NCBI GenBank assembly: GCA_013396525.1
Contig: VWYX01000715.1
Location: 206,718-270,717, forward strand
DNA: 64,000 bases
Direction of reading: 5' to 3'
From: Chaetorhynchus papuensis
Lineage: Eukaryota; Chordata; Aves; Passeriformes; Rhipiduridae
The position numbers and the translations under genes were made by a program. The notes below the pieces were generated by a model, which did not search any database, had not been told where the DNA came from, and was given only the letters and a program-made list of their open reading frames with translations. Position 1 is the stretch's first letter. Every line of letters begins with the position of its first letter. Positions 1 to 13,199 of the stretch are shown piece after piece.

Positions 1-2530
1 AAATCTCCTGAAAATTAGTCATGATTGTGTTAGCCTATTCTGGGTTCAAAGGCATTCTCAGCAGAGCAGGAAATAATAGGTTGATTTTACTGTTCCAGCT
101 TCTGAGAAGCACTGATATTTCCTGTAATAAAACTTTTTTCTTTTGCAAAAACATAAGTCTCTAAGCTAGTGCACTGAAAAGGCACTGTCATGGGAAATTG
201 GGAGATGACAGAAATCCTAAAAATATGGTACTGATTGTTAGTTTGCTTTTTAATGATGAGATTAAAGGATATAAGTCAGTCTTGAATGGAGGTGTTATAT
301 GCATTTATAAACTTAGCACCTCTTTCATCCATTTACATTTTTACCAGGTATTGAAACAACATTTATTTGGTGCTTCTGCTCACACACATACACATATTTT
401 GTTGAAAACAGGATGGCATAAGTCAGAATTTCTTATTTATATTTATATGTAAATATTATGATCTGACTCCTATTTCAGCCAATCTAACTCTAAGACCAAT
501 CCAGAATATATTGTGAGTATTTCAAAGAAGGCATAAGTCCTCCTAGACACACATAAAGATGTGCCTTCAGTTGCCAGAACACGTGTCTTACATAGATGTT
601 TTTCTGTACGATATCATAGCAAGAAACTCTGTTGTCTACATTATTACTATGACTGCAAAGGTCTTGCTGTTAGCTACAGCTCACAGGTAAATTTGTAACA
701 ATCCCCAGATTAGTCTCAGTGTTTTGTACCAGATTTTGAAACTAACATTATTACAGTGAAAGGAAAACAGAAATTTACTCTACTAGGTACTGTTAATTAA
801 ACAAACAAACAAACAAAAAAATCAAATCAATAAACTTTTATCAGATGAAGAGTTTTGTCCTGAAGACTCTGCTGTCTGAATTAGAATCTCTTTCCCTCAA
901 GGCAATCCAGGTTCAATGTAATTCTTGGATGATAGTTTTTCATCTGTGACAAACCTTTCATTTTATAATTCTCAAGCTGAAGTTGAATGTTTTCTCATCC
1001 ATCTGAACAGGCAGTCCCCTGTTCCATTCTTGCTCTCCAATGGTAGCAGAGAATCAGCAGATTCAGCTATCTCATTAGTCTGAAATACTCCATAATATCT
1101 TTTTTTTTTATTCCGATCTATGTTCTCTTAAAATTAAGGTTGTTTTTGTTTTCTCTTTATTCCCCTGCGAAACACTGGACTCACTTTTAACATCCTGCTC
1201 AGTATCTCCAAGCTCCATAGGCTTTTCTAGGTGAAGACAATGCACACAGACAAGTTGCAAGCTGAAAATGGAGCACAATTGTCAAATTATTTTTAGACCA
1301 CTTCCCTGAAGTTATTGTATATCTTTATGTCTGTTTTGCTTTCCTCTTCCTCTCTTTTCATATGAACATTTGGAGAAGATTTTGAAAAGAAATTTAAAAT
1401 ATTTTGTAAAGTAAAACTTGAATTAAAGAGGAAACTAAAGATTTTATGATCACCAAAAACAAGGCACTGATTTTGGAACAGAGAATTTACACCCCTTCAT
1501 TTAGAAACTACTGTTTTATGGTGGAAACAAAAGGCTGCTGTAAGTCTCTCTCAACACTGGAATTGGTGGTCTTAAAGTAGACCTCTTATACTTTTGGTAA
1601 CTTGCAATAAAAACTATAAAACAGATCTGTGTCCACGCAGTAACAGGTCTTTTTTAAAACCTTGCAAAACAACTAAAAATAAAAATGGACTTTTAAAAAC
1701 TCTTTCTTTTGAAAGTTACTTTGTTTTTAGCCACAAGTTTACATGTAACAGCTTCTGAGTGTGAGACACATGTTCTTGCTTTCTCCATACTTCTGACTCT
1801 ATTAGAGAGCTTAATTAAAACTCTCCTCCCCAATTCATACCACTGTGGCAGAGAGAACCTTACACCATGAAGAACATTATGGGTAGCTGCCAAATTCCCC
1901 AGACACCTGGACCTGGCAATTCTTCCTGCCTGTGTGCTGGAGCCCATCTGGGCATGCCTGTTTTCCTGGCTCATGCTCTTGTTTGCACTTTTAGCCAGTA
2001 GCAAGGCTGCGTGTGTGTTCCTGGCAGACAAATAGACAGACAGACACACACACTGCCAAAAGTCAGATAAAATATATGTGCAGATAGCCAATTCATATTC
2101 CTCCTCTCCAAGGAGTCAGGATTTAGGTTCACTACAGAACACACACATGCCCACTCTGTCTAGATTCAGAAGTTCATGCATATTCATGGCTCACTTCAAT
2201 GTCTCCACAGCTTCTCAGCCTGTCTAAAGTCCAGACCTGGATCCTGGGCCCCTTTCACAATGTGCAGCTTTCCTACTCACCTACTCACAAAGGCTACTAG
2301 TAAAAGTAGTCAACTAGTGAATTTTGCACATATTTGGACACACCTGATGTTTCACTGTAAGAATAATGGTTATAGCAGCAAGATGGTACTTCAAACAATT
2401 TTTTTTGCCACTTGTGGTGTGAGAACAGAAAAGAAAAGCATCATGTAAAAAATTAAATGTAGGAGACTAATAAAAGAGAAGAAATTGAAGTTGTACCTTT
2501 AAATTAGTTATTTTAAACCAAACCAAACAA
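1..2530. other. unique AT-rich non-coding DNA
   Basis: No gene or recognisable transposon was seen. A short (AAAC)n run lies at about 797-821. The block at about 1740-2300 is somewhat more GC-rich and has a 132-codon minus-strand open frame (1693-2091), but it lacks any family resemblance and looks like chance. The stretch ends in an AAACC-rich run right at the assembly gap. Confidence 0.6.
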
Positions 2531-3026
2531 NNNNNNNNNNNNNNNNNNNNNNNNNNNNNNNNNNNNNNNNNNNNNNNNNNNNNNNNNNNNNNNNNNNNNN
2601 NNNNNNNNNNNNNNNNNNNNNNNNNNNNNNNNNNNNNNNNNNNNNNNNNNNNNNNNNNNNNNNNNNNNNNNNNNNNNNNNNNNNNNNNNNNNNNNNNNNN
2701 NNNNNNNNNNNNNNNNNNNNNNNNNNNNNNNNNNNNNNNNNNNNNNNNNNNNNNNNNNNNNNNNNNNNNNNNNNNNNNNNNNNNNNNNNNNNNNNNNNNN
2801 NNNNNNNNNNNNNNNNNNNNNNNNNNNNNNNNNNNNNNNNNNNNNNNNNNNNNNNNNNNNNNNNNNNNNNNNNNNNNNNNNNNNNNNNNNNNNNNNNNNN
2901 NNNNNNNNNNNNNNNNNNNNNNNNNNNNNNNNNNNNNNNNNNNNNNNNNNNNNNNNNNNNNNNNNNNNNNNNNNNNNNNNNNNNNNNNNNNNNNNNNNNN
3001 NNNNNNNNNNNNNNNNNNNNNNNNNN
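2531..3026. other. assembly gap (496 N)
   Basis: An uninterrupted run of 496 N. The left edge is a short AACCA-type simple repeat. The right edge is about 190 bp upstream of a CR1 element. Any open frame called across it is an artefact. Confidence 1.
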
Positions 3027-3214
3027 CAACTTTAAAATCCTGAAATGAATGGCAGTCTTATACTGAGTTAAAAATAAATATGATTAGGAGTAATTCAAAA
3101 AGGCCAGTGGATGAAAATTGATGCATAACTATTGATCCTCTAGCATCTGGGTTTATATGAAAAAAGGGCAGTAACCAATCAAACAAAAAATGCTTAGGTT
3201 CAATTTTAGCACAA

Positions 3215-4475
3215 CAGTCGGGATATTTTTAAGATGTTTCCCATGGGACAAATTTTCCTAGAAGCTACTCTAAGGCACATGGCAGGCAGGGAGATGATTT
3301 GGGATAGCCAGCACAGCTTCACCAAGGGCAAGTTTTGCCTGGCCAAGCCAAGTGACCTTCTATGATGGGGTGACTGCATCAGTGGACAGAGGAAGGGGTA
3401 CAGATGTGATTTATCTGGGCTTCTGTAAAGTTTTTGACATCTCCCCCCTACCACATCCTTCTCTCCAAACTGGAGAGATATAAATGTGGTAGGTGGACTG
3501 TTTGGAGGATTAGGAGTTGATTGGATGGTCACATCAAGGGGTAGTGGTCTGTGGCCTAATGTCCTCATGGAGATCAGTGACAAGTGCTGTCCTTCAGGGG
3601 GACCAGTGACATTCAAGGTCCTCATCCGTGACATAGAGGGATGAAGTGCACCTTCAGAAAGCTGAGCTGTGGGGTTGACATTCCCTAGGGACAGGATGCT
3701 GTTCAGAAGGACCTGGACAAGCTTGAGAAGTGACACCATGGGAATTTCATGTGGTTCAACGAAGCACAGTGCAGGGTCAGGGCAAGCCCCAGTATCAAGC
3801 CAGGCTGGGAGATAAAGGGAATGAGCAGCCCTCCCAAGAAGGATCTGGGTGTGCTGGGGGATGAGCTGCTGGACAAGACCCTGCCGTGTGCCCTTGCAGC
3901 CGGAAAAGCAAATATGTCCTGGGCTGCATCCAAAGCACCATAGGCAGCAGGTGAGAGAGGTGATTGTGTCTGTCTGCTCTGCTGCATCCACCTCCGGGGT
4001 CCCCAGCACAGGAAGGACATGGACCTGTTGGAGTGAGTCCAGAGAAGGGCCACAAAAATTGTTAGAGGGCTGGAGCACCTCTTCTTTGAAAAGAGGATGA
4101 GAGAGTTGGGGTTGTCCAGCCTGGAAAAGAGAAGGCTCTGGGGAGACTTTATTCTGGTCTTTCAGTACTTAAAGGGGACCTATAAGAAAGATGGAGACAG
4201 ACTTTTTAACAGCCCCTGTTGGGACAGGACATGGAGTAACGTTTGAAACTAAAAGAAGATAGATTTAGACTAGATATAAAGAATACATTTTTTACAATGA
4301 GGATGTTACCCAGAAAGGTGGTAGATTCTCCGTCTCTGGAAACATTTAAGGTCAGGTTGGACAGGGCTCTGATCAACCTGATCTAATTGAAGGAGTCCCT
4401 GCTCACTGAAGGATTGTTGGACTAGGTGACATTCAAAGGTACCTTACAACACAATCTATTATATGATTCTGTCAT
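3215..4475 (+). mobile_element. CR1 LINE fragment, 5'-truncated (+), dead pol
   Basis: CR1 is an avian non-LTR retrotransposon whose pol encodes endonuclease and reverse transcriptase. This roughly 1.26-kb copy keeps the 3' half. Around 3300-3440, in broken frame, it encodes text resembling the CR1 RT segment 'FTKGK...VTFYDG...IYLGFCKVFD'. The C-terminal CR1 text ('GHPKH', 'ERM..LGLSSLEK'-like) follows near 3930-4135. The 3' end at about 4450-4475 has the CR1 ATGATTCTGTCA-type tail. Many frameshifts and stops make it a pseudogene. A 290-codon open frame on the opposite strand (3206-4078) is only a shadow. The 5' end is unclear because the assembly gap lies just upstream. Identity as CR1 is secure; the subfamily is not assigned. 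Confidence 0.93.
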
Positions 4476-6799
4476 TTTATGTCAGAGATTTTAGAATTTC
4501 TCTGCATTAATTCTCAACTGAACTGGATTGGGTCTTCTTGGTAAAAAAGGCAAAAATTCAATACTGCTACTACTACTACTACTACTAATAATATTAATAG
4601 TGGTGGAGTAGCCATTCAGACTTATAAACTATTTAAGCAGACATTTACTCTCTGTTGAACCTTAAAATTAAGTCAGAAATGACAATTACATTTTTTTCCA
4701 TTGGATATTAGCATGCTTTTTTTCTGGTAGACAGGAAAGCTCATGGTGCTACTACAAGGATAATAAGTTAAGTGCAAAGTGAAATTTGTAAGGATACATC
4801 TTTTGGTAGTCTACACCCAACAAAGAAATTTCTGTTAGAAAAAGTGGGCTACTCTGTGAAAAGTGCATTTTTAAGAAGCCTGTCAGAGTCCATCTACATA
4901 CCTAGTAAGTGAAGTAGCTGAGCTTGCACAGATAGAGTCAACTGGAGCTTGTTTTTGGAGGCAAAACTTAGGAAATAATTCAGCTGATGGACACCACAAG
5001 ACAAAAATCCAATCCATCGCACATAAAGTCTGTTAGCACAGCATGGCTAAAAAAGTTTAAAAAAATCATTCATTAAGCAGATAAGAGCTGAAGAATAGAT
5101 TTATTGATTAAGAAGGTGACAGTCACTTTCCAGATTATAACGTCACTCTAACCAGTATCGCAATACTGACTTTCCAAGCAGATTCTAAGGAAAGAGAAAC
5201 CTCTAGGAAAAACTATTTCAGATATGACAAGGATTTAAAATAGAATACATTCTAATCAATATTTAGTCATCTGGTAATATCAGATATGCAAAGTTTAAAA
5301 ATATAGCCTTCTAGCTATATTGACAATTGTTATCTAGGATGATATTCCCTCAGATGCTTGGTTTGTGCTTTAACAGTTTACATAAATATATGCTCATACA
5401 TAAACTTATTTCTTTTTATCAGCATACATTTAAAGGGTTGTGAACTGTAAATTTTGCATTTCTGTCTGTTTTCACATTATCTAGCTAATGGTTTTTATTA
5501 GAATGGCCAAAGTATTTAGGTGATTGTGACTAAGATAATTTTTTTTCCCATTCCATTTGCTTATCACAAATTCAAAGGCTTTTTTGGACAAAGCATTGTG
5601 CGTTCTGACAGAAGGATAATGCCTGAATGCTTAGAAGCACAGAAAACCAGCCCAGTTTGAAGTAAAATGTACCAATTCACAATAACAAAAGTAAGCCTTA
5701 GCCCATACCCTCCAGCAGTTCTCTATGTGTTTTGAATGGCTCACAAGTATAAAATACTTATATTTGTAGAGTTAAAGAAATACTGCAAACAGATTTTAAA
5801 AGGTGTGAACTGGAAATATTTCTAAAGTTGACAGAAATAGTAACCAGTAACAGGTTTGTCCTTATGACCTATTTTATTAATCGATTTTCACTCATTTTCT
5901 TAAATAATTTTAAAGAAATATACAAATGGTTAGGAACTTTATTTTTCAGTTTTGCAGATTTCTTCTTTTAAAGATAAATATACCCCCTTTCACTTTTTCT
6001 TATATGCGAACCTGATCAGGCCTAGGAAGTAAAAATATTTATACTCAAAATTTTCATTTACATATAAATTAAATCATTAAAATATGGACATGCTCATTTT
6101 TGGCCTCAAAAGCAAGAACTTTTTTTAGGGTCTGAAAAATCAAACATTAAAATAATAAAACACAGCTTAAAAGAGGGAACAGTTATTTCACAGCAGCACA
6201 TTTAATTGAGTAGCTCCAGTAAAGAACAGAGACTTGGCTGAGATAAAATAAACAAATGTTGCATGATTAGGTGAGCCTGAGAAAAGAAATATTTCTCTAT
6301 TTTACTTCTGAGGACAGAAAAAGCATAATAATTTTATTCAAAATGGTGCAAGATAACACCAAAGTTTTTGAGATAGCCCTTCCCCAGAATGGGTTTAATT
6401 TCTGCAATCGCAAAGACATTTTGAAAATACAAAGTTCTTTAATATGTTTCACCTGTAAACCTTCAATGAGTAGGAGGAATATGATATTTACACCTTTAGC
6501 CAACTGATGAAACAGAAATTTATGAGCCAAGTAAAGATCTACAGGGATTTTCATATTAAAATTTAATTGGTTTTAGAGGCAAAAAAAAAAAAGAAAATTG
6601 AAAGAAAATTAAAAAGAAAAAAGCAGCCTCCACTGGCATGATTTTGGGAATCGTTTCAGATGCATAATTTGTATTTCAGACTGAGAATTATCTTTTTATA
6701 CTTTAGACTGTACATTGCATTTTGAATGTGAACTATTGACAGAATCCTTGTATAACTAGTACTTAACCAAATTTGAGAGCCCTTGTTTAATTTAACAAA
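4476..6799. other. unique AT-rich non-coding DNA
   Basis: Nothing gene-like. It holds one short trinucleotide repeat (listed separately) and several homopolymer runs, such as A12 near 6580. Confidence 0.6.
4563..4588. repeat. (TAC)n microsatellite
   Basis: About eight TAC/ACT units are followed by TAA-type units. It begins about 90 bp after the 3' end of a CR1 copy. It uses the same trinucleotide motif as the larger tract at 40.1 kb. Confidence 0.9.
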
Positions 6800-7523
6800 A
6801 CACCCCATGCATGCTAGTCACAACAACCCCCTGCAGTGCTACAGGTCTGGGGAAGAGTGTCTGGAAAGTGGCCCAGTGGAAAGGACCTGGGGGTGTGGTC
6901 AACAACAACTGAGCACAAGTCAGTGTGTGCCCAGGTTGCCAAGAAGGTTGATGGCCTGTACCAGCAATAGTGTGGCCAGCAGGACCAGGGCAGGATCATC
7001 CCCCTGTACTTGGCACTGCTGTGGCCACACCTTGAGTCCTGTGTCTGGTTCTGGGCCCCACATGACAAGAAAGACATTGAGGGGCTGGAGCAAATCCAGG
7101 GAAGGGCAACAGAGCTGGGGAAGGGTCCGGAGCACAGGTCATATGAGGAGCAGCTGAGGGAGCTGGGGGTGTTTAGCTTGGAGAAAAGGAGGCTCAGGGG
7201 AGAACTTATCACTCTGCAATTCCCTGAAAGGACATTGTAACCATGTGAAACTAGGGCTCTTCTCCCAGGCAACAAGAGACGGCACAAGAGTAAATGGCCT
7301 CAAGCTCTCCCAGGGGAGGTTCAGCTTTGACATTAGGAAGAATTCCTTCACTGAAAGGGTTGCCAAGAATTGGAACCGACTGCCTAGGGAGGTGGTGGAG
7401 TCACCATCCCTGGAGATATTAAAGAAATGACTGTATATGGCATTTAGTGGTGGTGATTGGTCAAAGGTTGGAACCAATGACCTTAGAGATCTCTTCCAAC
7501 CTAAATGATTCTGTGATTCTGTA
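6800..7523 (+). mobile_element. CR1 LINE fragment, 5'-truncated (+)
   Basis: A roughly 720-bp 3' fragment. The segment near 6990-7200 gives broken CR1 pol C-terminal text: 'LALLWPHLESCVWFWAP', then 'QLRELGVFSLEKRRLRGELI' (the end of the latter is readable in the frame 7010-7240). A second in-frame remnant, at 7245-7430, reads 'LSQGRFSFDIRKNSFTERVAKNWNRLPREVVESPSLEIL', which matches the last CR1 pol residues. The 3' end has two ATGATTCTGTG-type tail units (7505-7523). It is inactive because the coding region is split over frames. The 5' boundary is approximate. Confidence 0.95.
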
Positions 7524-7584
7524 ACTAGAATATCTATCCTTTAATGGAGAATAACAATGGTTGTGCTTTTCTGATAAAGCAGAT

Positions 7585-7735
7585 AGGGTTTTTTCTTTTG
7601 TTCTGGGTTTTTTGTTTGTTTGTTTGTTTTTGTTTTTTGAAGGGTTCTTTTGGTTTGGTTTGATTTTTGGTTTTTTGGGGGTTTTTGGTTTTTTTTAGTT
7701 TATGTTGGCTTGTTTGTTTTTTGGGTTCTTTTTGT
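7585..7735. repeat. T/G-rich low-complexity tract
   Basis: About 150 bp almost entirely of T and G, with (TTTG)n and T(n)G(n) blocks. It starts about 60 bp after the CR1 3' end at 7.5 kb. Strand asymmetry is strong, with almost no A or C. Confidence 0.9.
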
Positions 7736-10164
7736 AAAGTAAGGATGTCTCACTGACAATTGGTGGAGAAGAGAGAAGAAAAAAAATAAAGAAATTATAG
7801 AAATTATATCAGGAACAGAAAACTTTTTAGACAAATGGCAAAGGCTCCAAGTTGGGAGGGAGAGAAATACCAGACTTCCAGTTTGGAACCATCAACATAG
7901 CAAAAAATTGATATGGAGTCAAGAAGGTTTGTTTGAACGAGGGAAAACAAGCTGAAATATGCACAGAAGTTTTCAACTGTCATGTGCTCTTGAATGTTTA
8001 TGAATCCAGTTGTCCATAGAACTGATGCTTTAAGAAAGTGTCCATCCACTTGATCTGCTGTAATAGCTGTAATAAGCCTTGAGGTTTTAGATGAGCTAAG
8101 ATATAAGGACACTTTTTTTTTGGTGAGTATTATTGCTCTAAAGAAAGTATGGCTCAGTGGCAGGTACACTGCCACCTACTTCTGTCACATTAACTTTGCA
8201 ATCATGTGTCCTAGTGTCACAGAATCCATGAAAAACAGACAAACAAGTGCTAAGGAGTTTCAGGTCTTCAAATACGCGGATGTCAGATGCTTTATAATTT
8301 TGTAGTGAAAGCAATGATCTTATTAAATTTTCCACTGGGAATTTTATCTTGATTTTTTGGAATTCAATTAAAAATCTCATTAATTTCTGAGAAAGCCTAT
8401 TTATTACTGTAATAATTTTGTGTAACATGCATTTTTTATGGCCTGTCTCCATTACTTTCTTCAAAGTAATCCTAAAATTCTGCTAGGTGTTTAAACCTGT
8501 AAATTATCTTGAATTTTTAAAATCTTTCATCACATATATACAGATAATTGCTTTTCAAGATAGCAATTTTATTTCAGGTCTTTTAGCAGAGGATTACTGT
8601 GTTTTTCTTAAAGCATTATGTTAAAAAATCCTCATTTCTACTTCCATTTTTTGATACTTACTTATTATTGGACGGTAGTTAGGAGAATGGTATCAAATTC
8701 TTTTAGCTTGATTCACTCTTTATCAGTTTTATTACTTACTCTTTATCAACCTCACTCTTGTCAATCTGTTCCTCTGGTTTGCTTTGTATATCCTGAAGGA
8801 TTCATGTTTATCACATGCTGCCTATGAGACCTTCTTGGTATTTAGCAATAAAAGGTTCCACTGTCAGTTGCTTATAGCTTTTTCAATAATTTAACTCTCG
8901 AGGCTGATATTCTTTATGCTTCCTTCAAAATTAATATTTTTCTGAAAAAAAAATTGATTTTTTCCAAACTAGGTCTATTTGGCATGCCAATCACATGGCA
9001 AATAATAACATTTGGTGATAAACAATATATCATAAGTTACATGGAGGAGAAGAGGAATATTTGTTCATATATTTTTACACTCTATAGGGATGTCATTTAG
9101 TGTCAAAAGAATTTTAAAATGGTAAAAATATAATTAAATTTATCAGTCTTGAAATATGTCTACAAAATTATTGCCACAGCCACAGAAATCCTACAGAACA
9201 AGCATGAACAAAAGCAGTCTTCATGCCGATAAGTTTGAGGTGGTATATGCAACCTTTCATTTTAAGGTAGCATGTTTCTGTAAGTGTACATGTCCGTGTG
9301 GGCTATGGAATGTCAGTATCAGGAAATCCACTGCTTTGAAGCCAGCTAAACTAGAGCACATTTGTAGAGAAAGACAATCTAAATGCACTTCCCCTTCCTT
9401 CTGTGCCTGTTCTGAGCTGAGACAGTAACAGGATCTCTCTTGCAACAGAAGGCACTGCTTGATGTTTAAGAGTAGGGCTAAGCAAAGCTTAGAAAAATCT
9501 GATTTCATTTTAGTGTTGCCAATCTGGGTGCTGACCATAGCTGTTGTGTTATTCCTGAGGTGTTTCTGCAAATATCATGTCCACAAACATTAAGATTTGA
9601 ATTTTTACTACTCTGTTGATGTTTATTTGGCCTCTTGTTCTTTTTTAGTTGTTCTCTTGACATCTTGATCTTTACTTCTAGGAAACATCACCTGTTTATT
9701 TCATCCATATGCATAACATCAGTCAAAGTCTTTTATTACAGGTGATGCTGAGGTGATGTGGTTCATGCACACCCAAATAAGTCTCCTTCATCACTAATTC
9801 AAACAAGTGTAAATGCTTTCTAGAGTACAGTTCCATTCTTTTTTTTAATCAATTTAGGCTCTGTGTAGATAGTGATCAGTGGTATTGCTCTTTGTCTAAC
9901 AGAATTTGTTTCGCCACTTAGGATGCTCTATATGAGAAAAGCTTGAAACAGGAAAAACTGTAAAAAAAGAACAGGGAAACAAGGTTTATAAATTAGTTCC
10001 ACTACCAAACTAGATACTTCAGGAGAATAAGGAATATAGGGAACCATAAATGTTAGCAGGAGTTTTAAGAAAGTGAAATAGTTGTTAATTGCATTCAGAG
10101 TTATGAAAGGCTCTTCAGAAACAGTACGAGTCATCCAGTTTTATTATTTTTATTGGGGCAATAT
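7736..10164. other. unique AT-rich non-coding DNA
   Basis: No gene or recognisable transposon. Open frames here (up to 123 codons, 7804-8175 minus) have no family resemblance and no conserved motif I can name. Confidence 0.6.
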
Positions 10165-11134
10165 CTCTATTGTCTTTAAGTGGCAAGCTTTTCCTAGTGA
10201 GAAACTGCAGAGGCGACTTCTGTGAGAAAATGCCAAAACTTTTCTCCATGTTGGACAGAGACAGTTCCAGCTGGCTACAAGATGGACCTGATGCTGGCCA
10301 GAGCTGAGCCAGTCAGACATTGGTAGTGTCTCTGTGAAAACATATTTAAGGAAGTGGTAAATACCTATGCAGCAGCTGAGAGAGAGAATATGTGAGAGAA
10401 ACAACCCTGAAGACATCGAGGTCAGTGCAGGAGGAGGGGGAGGGACTGCTCCAGGTACCAGAGCAGAGACTTCCCTGCAGCTCATGGTTGCCTGGCTGCT
10501 GACCATGAAGGACTCCACCCTGAAGCAGGTTGTATCCTGAAGGAAGATGTTGCCTCATGGAAAGCTTTCATGGGAACTGGCTTCTGACAGGACCTGTGGC
10601 CCCATGGAGAGGAGTCCATGCTAGAGCAGGTCTCCTGACAGGACCACTTTTCCTGTGGGTGACCCACACTGGAGCAGTTCCCAAAGAACTGAAGCCCATG
10701 GGAAGGACTCGTGTTGGAGAAAGCCATGAAGGACTGTCTCTCATGGGAGAGACTCCATATTGGAACAGGGGAAGAACATGAGAAGAAAGGAGTGGAAAAA
10801 CATGTGATGAACTGACTGCAATGCCCACAACCTGTCCCCTCTGCTGTTTGGAGGGAGGAGGTAGAAAAGTCAAGAGGAAAGTTGAGCCTGTGAAGAAGGC
10901 AGGGGTGAGGTGCAGTTTTTAAAATTTGTTCTTATTTCTCCATATCTTGTTCTGTTTGACTGGTAAGGAATTGATTTCCCCAAGTCAATTTTGTTTTGCC
11001 TATGACAGTAATTGCTAAGTGCTCTCCCTATCCTTATCTTAACCCACAAACACTTCATCGTATTTTTCTGCTCCATCCTGTTGAGTGAGAGTGGGTTGGT
11101 GGCACCTGGAGACCGGTGAAGGTCAATCCACTAC
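10165..11134 (+). mobile_element. solo LTR of an avian endogenous retrovirus (+), family A
   Basis: About 970 bp. It follows the order of a familiar avian ERV LTR: a 5' part starting near TGT at 10171; a TATA-like CATATTTAAG at 10341-10350; a G/A-rich leader with 'GTGAGAGAAACAACCCTG' near 10390; repeated 'ATGGGA..GGAGCAG' modules at 10560-10760; then the R/U5 text 'TTTTGCCTATGACAGTAATT' near 10990. It ends near 11130. No retroviral internal region is next to it, so I read it as a solo LTR. The AATAAA signal expected before the R/U5 text is not intact. The open frames inside are not genes. ERV class and subfamily are not assigned. It shares modules with the minus-strand LTR at 53.9-54.9 kb. 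Confidence 0.85.
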
Positions 11135-12564
11135 CCTCCCTCTCTGCATCTTCTTTCCTATACTGAAGATTAAAGCAGCTCTTTTCCTCTCATCTGACAC
11201 TCCTCAGCCCCATATAAAGGGACACATAAAACAGAATTAAGGTGTGAAGTGCTTAGTAGTTTTAGTTGTTTCTTTAAAAACCAGAATCAGAGATTTTACA
11301 AAATCAAATACCTCCTTCTTGGACACATTTCTCATCTTGTATTTTCAGATGATGTGAAGATCACAGCTGGTTCCAAGAGGCTGTAATTTCCTTTCACTTG
11401 TTTTTTTCAGTTTCAAAACTTAATTGCCTACAGAACTCAAGGCAGGTGGGAGGGGAGAGGGGGCTGAAAAGAAGTAAGATGGTAAAAAAGAAAAGAGGAA
11501 AAGAAGAAAAAGAAAAAAAAGAAGAAAAAGAAACTTGACTTCATTTAAATATAATCTTAAGAAATCAATGCCAGGAAATAAATATTTGCAGTTTTGGTAT
11601 TCTGAGTTAGCAAATATCATAATTAGCATCACTATTCATCTTCATCTCAATTCCAGTGTTTTCATAAGTTTTGAAAAACTCTTTAGTAATATGGATATAT
11701 TTCAATAAGACCACTTTCTCACCTGGCCAGATATGACAGTAATTTTTTAATCAGAAGTCAGACAATATTATATGCACTCACAAGACAACCAGTTGTCAGG
11801 GACCTGAGGGTCCTTCCAAACCTTACCATCCCTGACCATCTCCCTGGGGCTTTTATTTTTCTTTAATAAAAGGATAGGAAACCTTAATAGCAAGCATATG
11901 CTTTAGAGCAATCTGGACTGTGCCCAGTTCTGCTTTCTGCTGTCCCAGATGATCTTCACTGGTCCCAGTACCAGTGCTGTAGGACACATTGTTTTCTGGA
12001 CCTGTCTGACGTACGGCCCCAAGACACGGCTCATTTCCTGCCTTCTCTGTGACTGTAGGTAGAACCTGTCACTGTCACCAGCCTGGTACTGCTAACATCA
12101 TGCACAACTGTGCCCAGGTCACTGCCCTGCACTGCTTGCCCTGCCTCCCTTAGCTCCTTCTGCATCTCCCTCATGGACCAGTAGTGCTCTTGCTGCTCTA
12201 ATGAAGTTTGTCGATTTTAAATGAAGTTTGTTCCAATGCTTCTTTTTGTATCCACTCTTTCATGCATCTTATTCAAATCATGCTTGGGAATATAGAATTA
12301 TACACCCCAGGTTATACAGAAATATCAATATAACACCCATGTATGTGAACATATAGTCTTCTATGACACTGCTATGAAGGAAGAAGAGTGTAGGAAGACT
12401 TACTCTCAAGGGTGTAGGAAGACAAAGCCTCTAGAAGGCCTTAGGAAAATTTTCCTTTATATGAATTTGAGCAATTAAAATTTTAGCTTTCAACAAAAAT
12501 TTTATCTCCAGATGTCCAGTATGAAATGATTGCAATTTGATGTTTCAAAGAACTCGTGACTGCG
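11135..12564. other. unique non-coding DNA with purine tract
   Basis: No gene seen. About 11790-12210 is more GC-rich than its surroundings but I cannot assign it to a family. The purine tract is listed separately. Confidence 0.55.
11446..11534. repeat. purine-rich (GA)n tract
   Basis: About 90 bp of nearly pure A and G on the plus strand, mainly (GAAA)n and (GAAAAA)n units. Such tracts can form triplex DNA, but nothing here shows a function. Confidence 0.85.
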
Positions 12565-12690
12565 TAGAATCATAGAATCATTTTGGTTGGAAAAGATCTT
12601 TTAAGATCATTAAGTCTAAACAATAATCCACCACTAATCCATGTCCCTAACGTCCCACCTAAACATGAATCTTCATGTCTACACAATTTC
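12565..12690 (-). mobile_element. CR1 LINE 3' end (-)
   Basis: The reverse complement of a CR1 3' end. The plus strand starts with two AGAATCATAGAATCA tail units. These are followed by 'TTGGTTGGAAAAGATCTTT' and 'TCCACCACTAATCCATGTCCC', both typical of inverted CR1 3' UTR. It is 5'-truncated to about 125 bp, with no coding part left. Confidence 0.93.
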
Positions 12691-13199
12691 ATAGTTTCAA
12701 AGTATGATTCCTTTTATTATGAAGCTATGCATTCTTATGTCTACATATCAGACCTTTGATTCATAGACTGTGTACTCAAAAAGGACACAGAAAATGTAAT
12801 AAAAGTTCATTCAGCTACAAAGAAATATGGGAGGACTTGCTTCTGAAGAAGTTTCTGTTTCCCAATGTCTTCTTGCTGGGCTTACTTGATTCTAGCCATG
12901 CTTTCTGGGCTGAATAGATGATATTTGGCCTGCCAAACTTTTTATCTCAGCAAAATACATGGAGCAAATAATTGGTAATATTACTTTAAGACCTATTGCA
13001 TGTTTGTCTGTCAGTGAAAAAAAAGTAAAAAGAGAATCTTTAGCAGTTCTCTGGCTGTTTGCATCACACTATTTTAGATAGTGCTAAAGAGTTAAACGGG
13101 AGAAACTTTCAGCACCACAAGGCCCAAGAAAGATTTTATAGCAGTGTCCCAAGACATTTCTTAAAAGCTGTTTAACATCTTAGTCAGTAACATAAGACA
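12691..13199. other. unique non-coding DNA
   Basis: Nothing gene-like; it lies between two CR1 copies. Confidence 0.6.

Noticed and set aside
1693..2091. 132-codon minus-strand open frame
   Set aside because: No family resemblance, no splice or promoter context, and length possible by chance in a GC-richer patch.
2508..3029. 173-codon open frame on the minus strand
   Set aside because: It consists almost entirely of the N gap.
3206..4078. 290-codon open frame on the minus strand, the longest in the window
   Set aside because: It runs antisense through a CR1 copy whose sense strand has recognisable CR1 pol and 3' tail. GC-richer CR1 sequence often leaves antisense frames open; no motif supports coding.
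6814..7287. 157-codon minus-strand open frame
   Set aside because: Antisense shadow of the CR1 at 6.8-7.5 kb.
10346..10873. cluster of overlapping open frames as a gene
   Set aside because: They lie in the module-rich part of a solo LTR on both strands; none has protein-family features.
11446..11534. purine tract as a retroviral polypurine tract
   Set aside because: It lies after, not before, an LTR and is too long and simple; it is low-complexity DNA.
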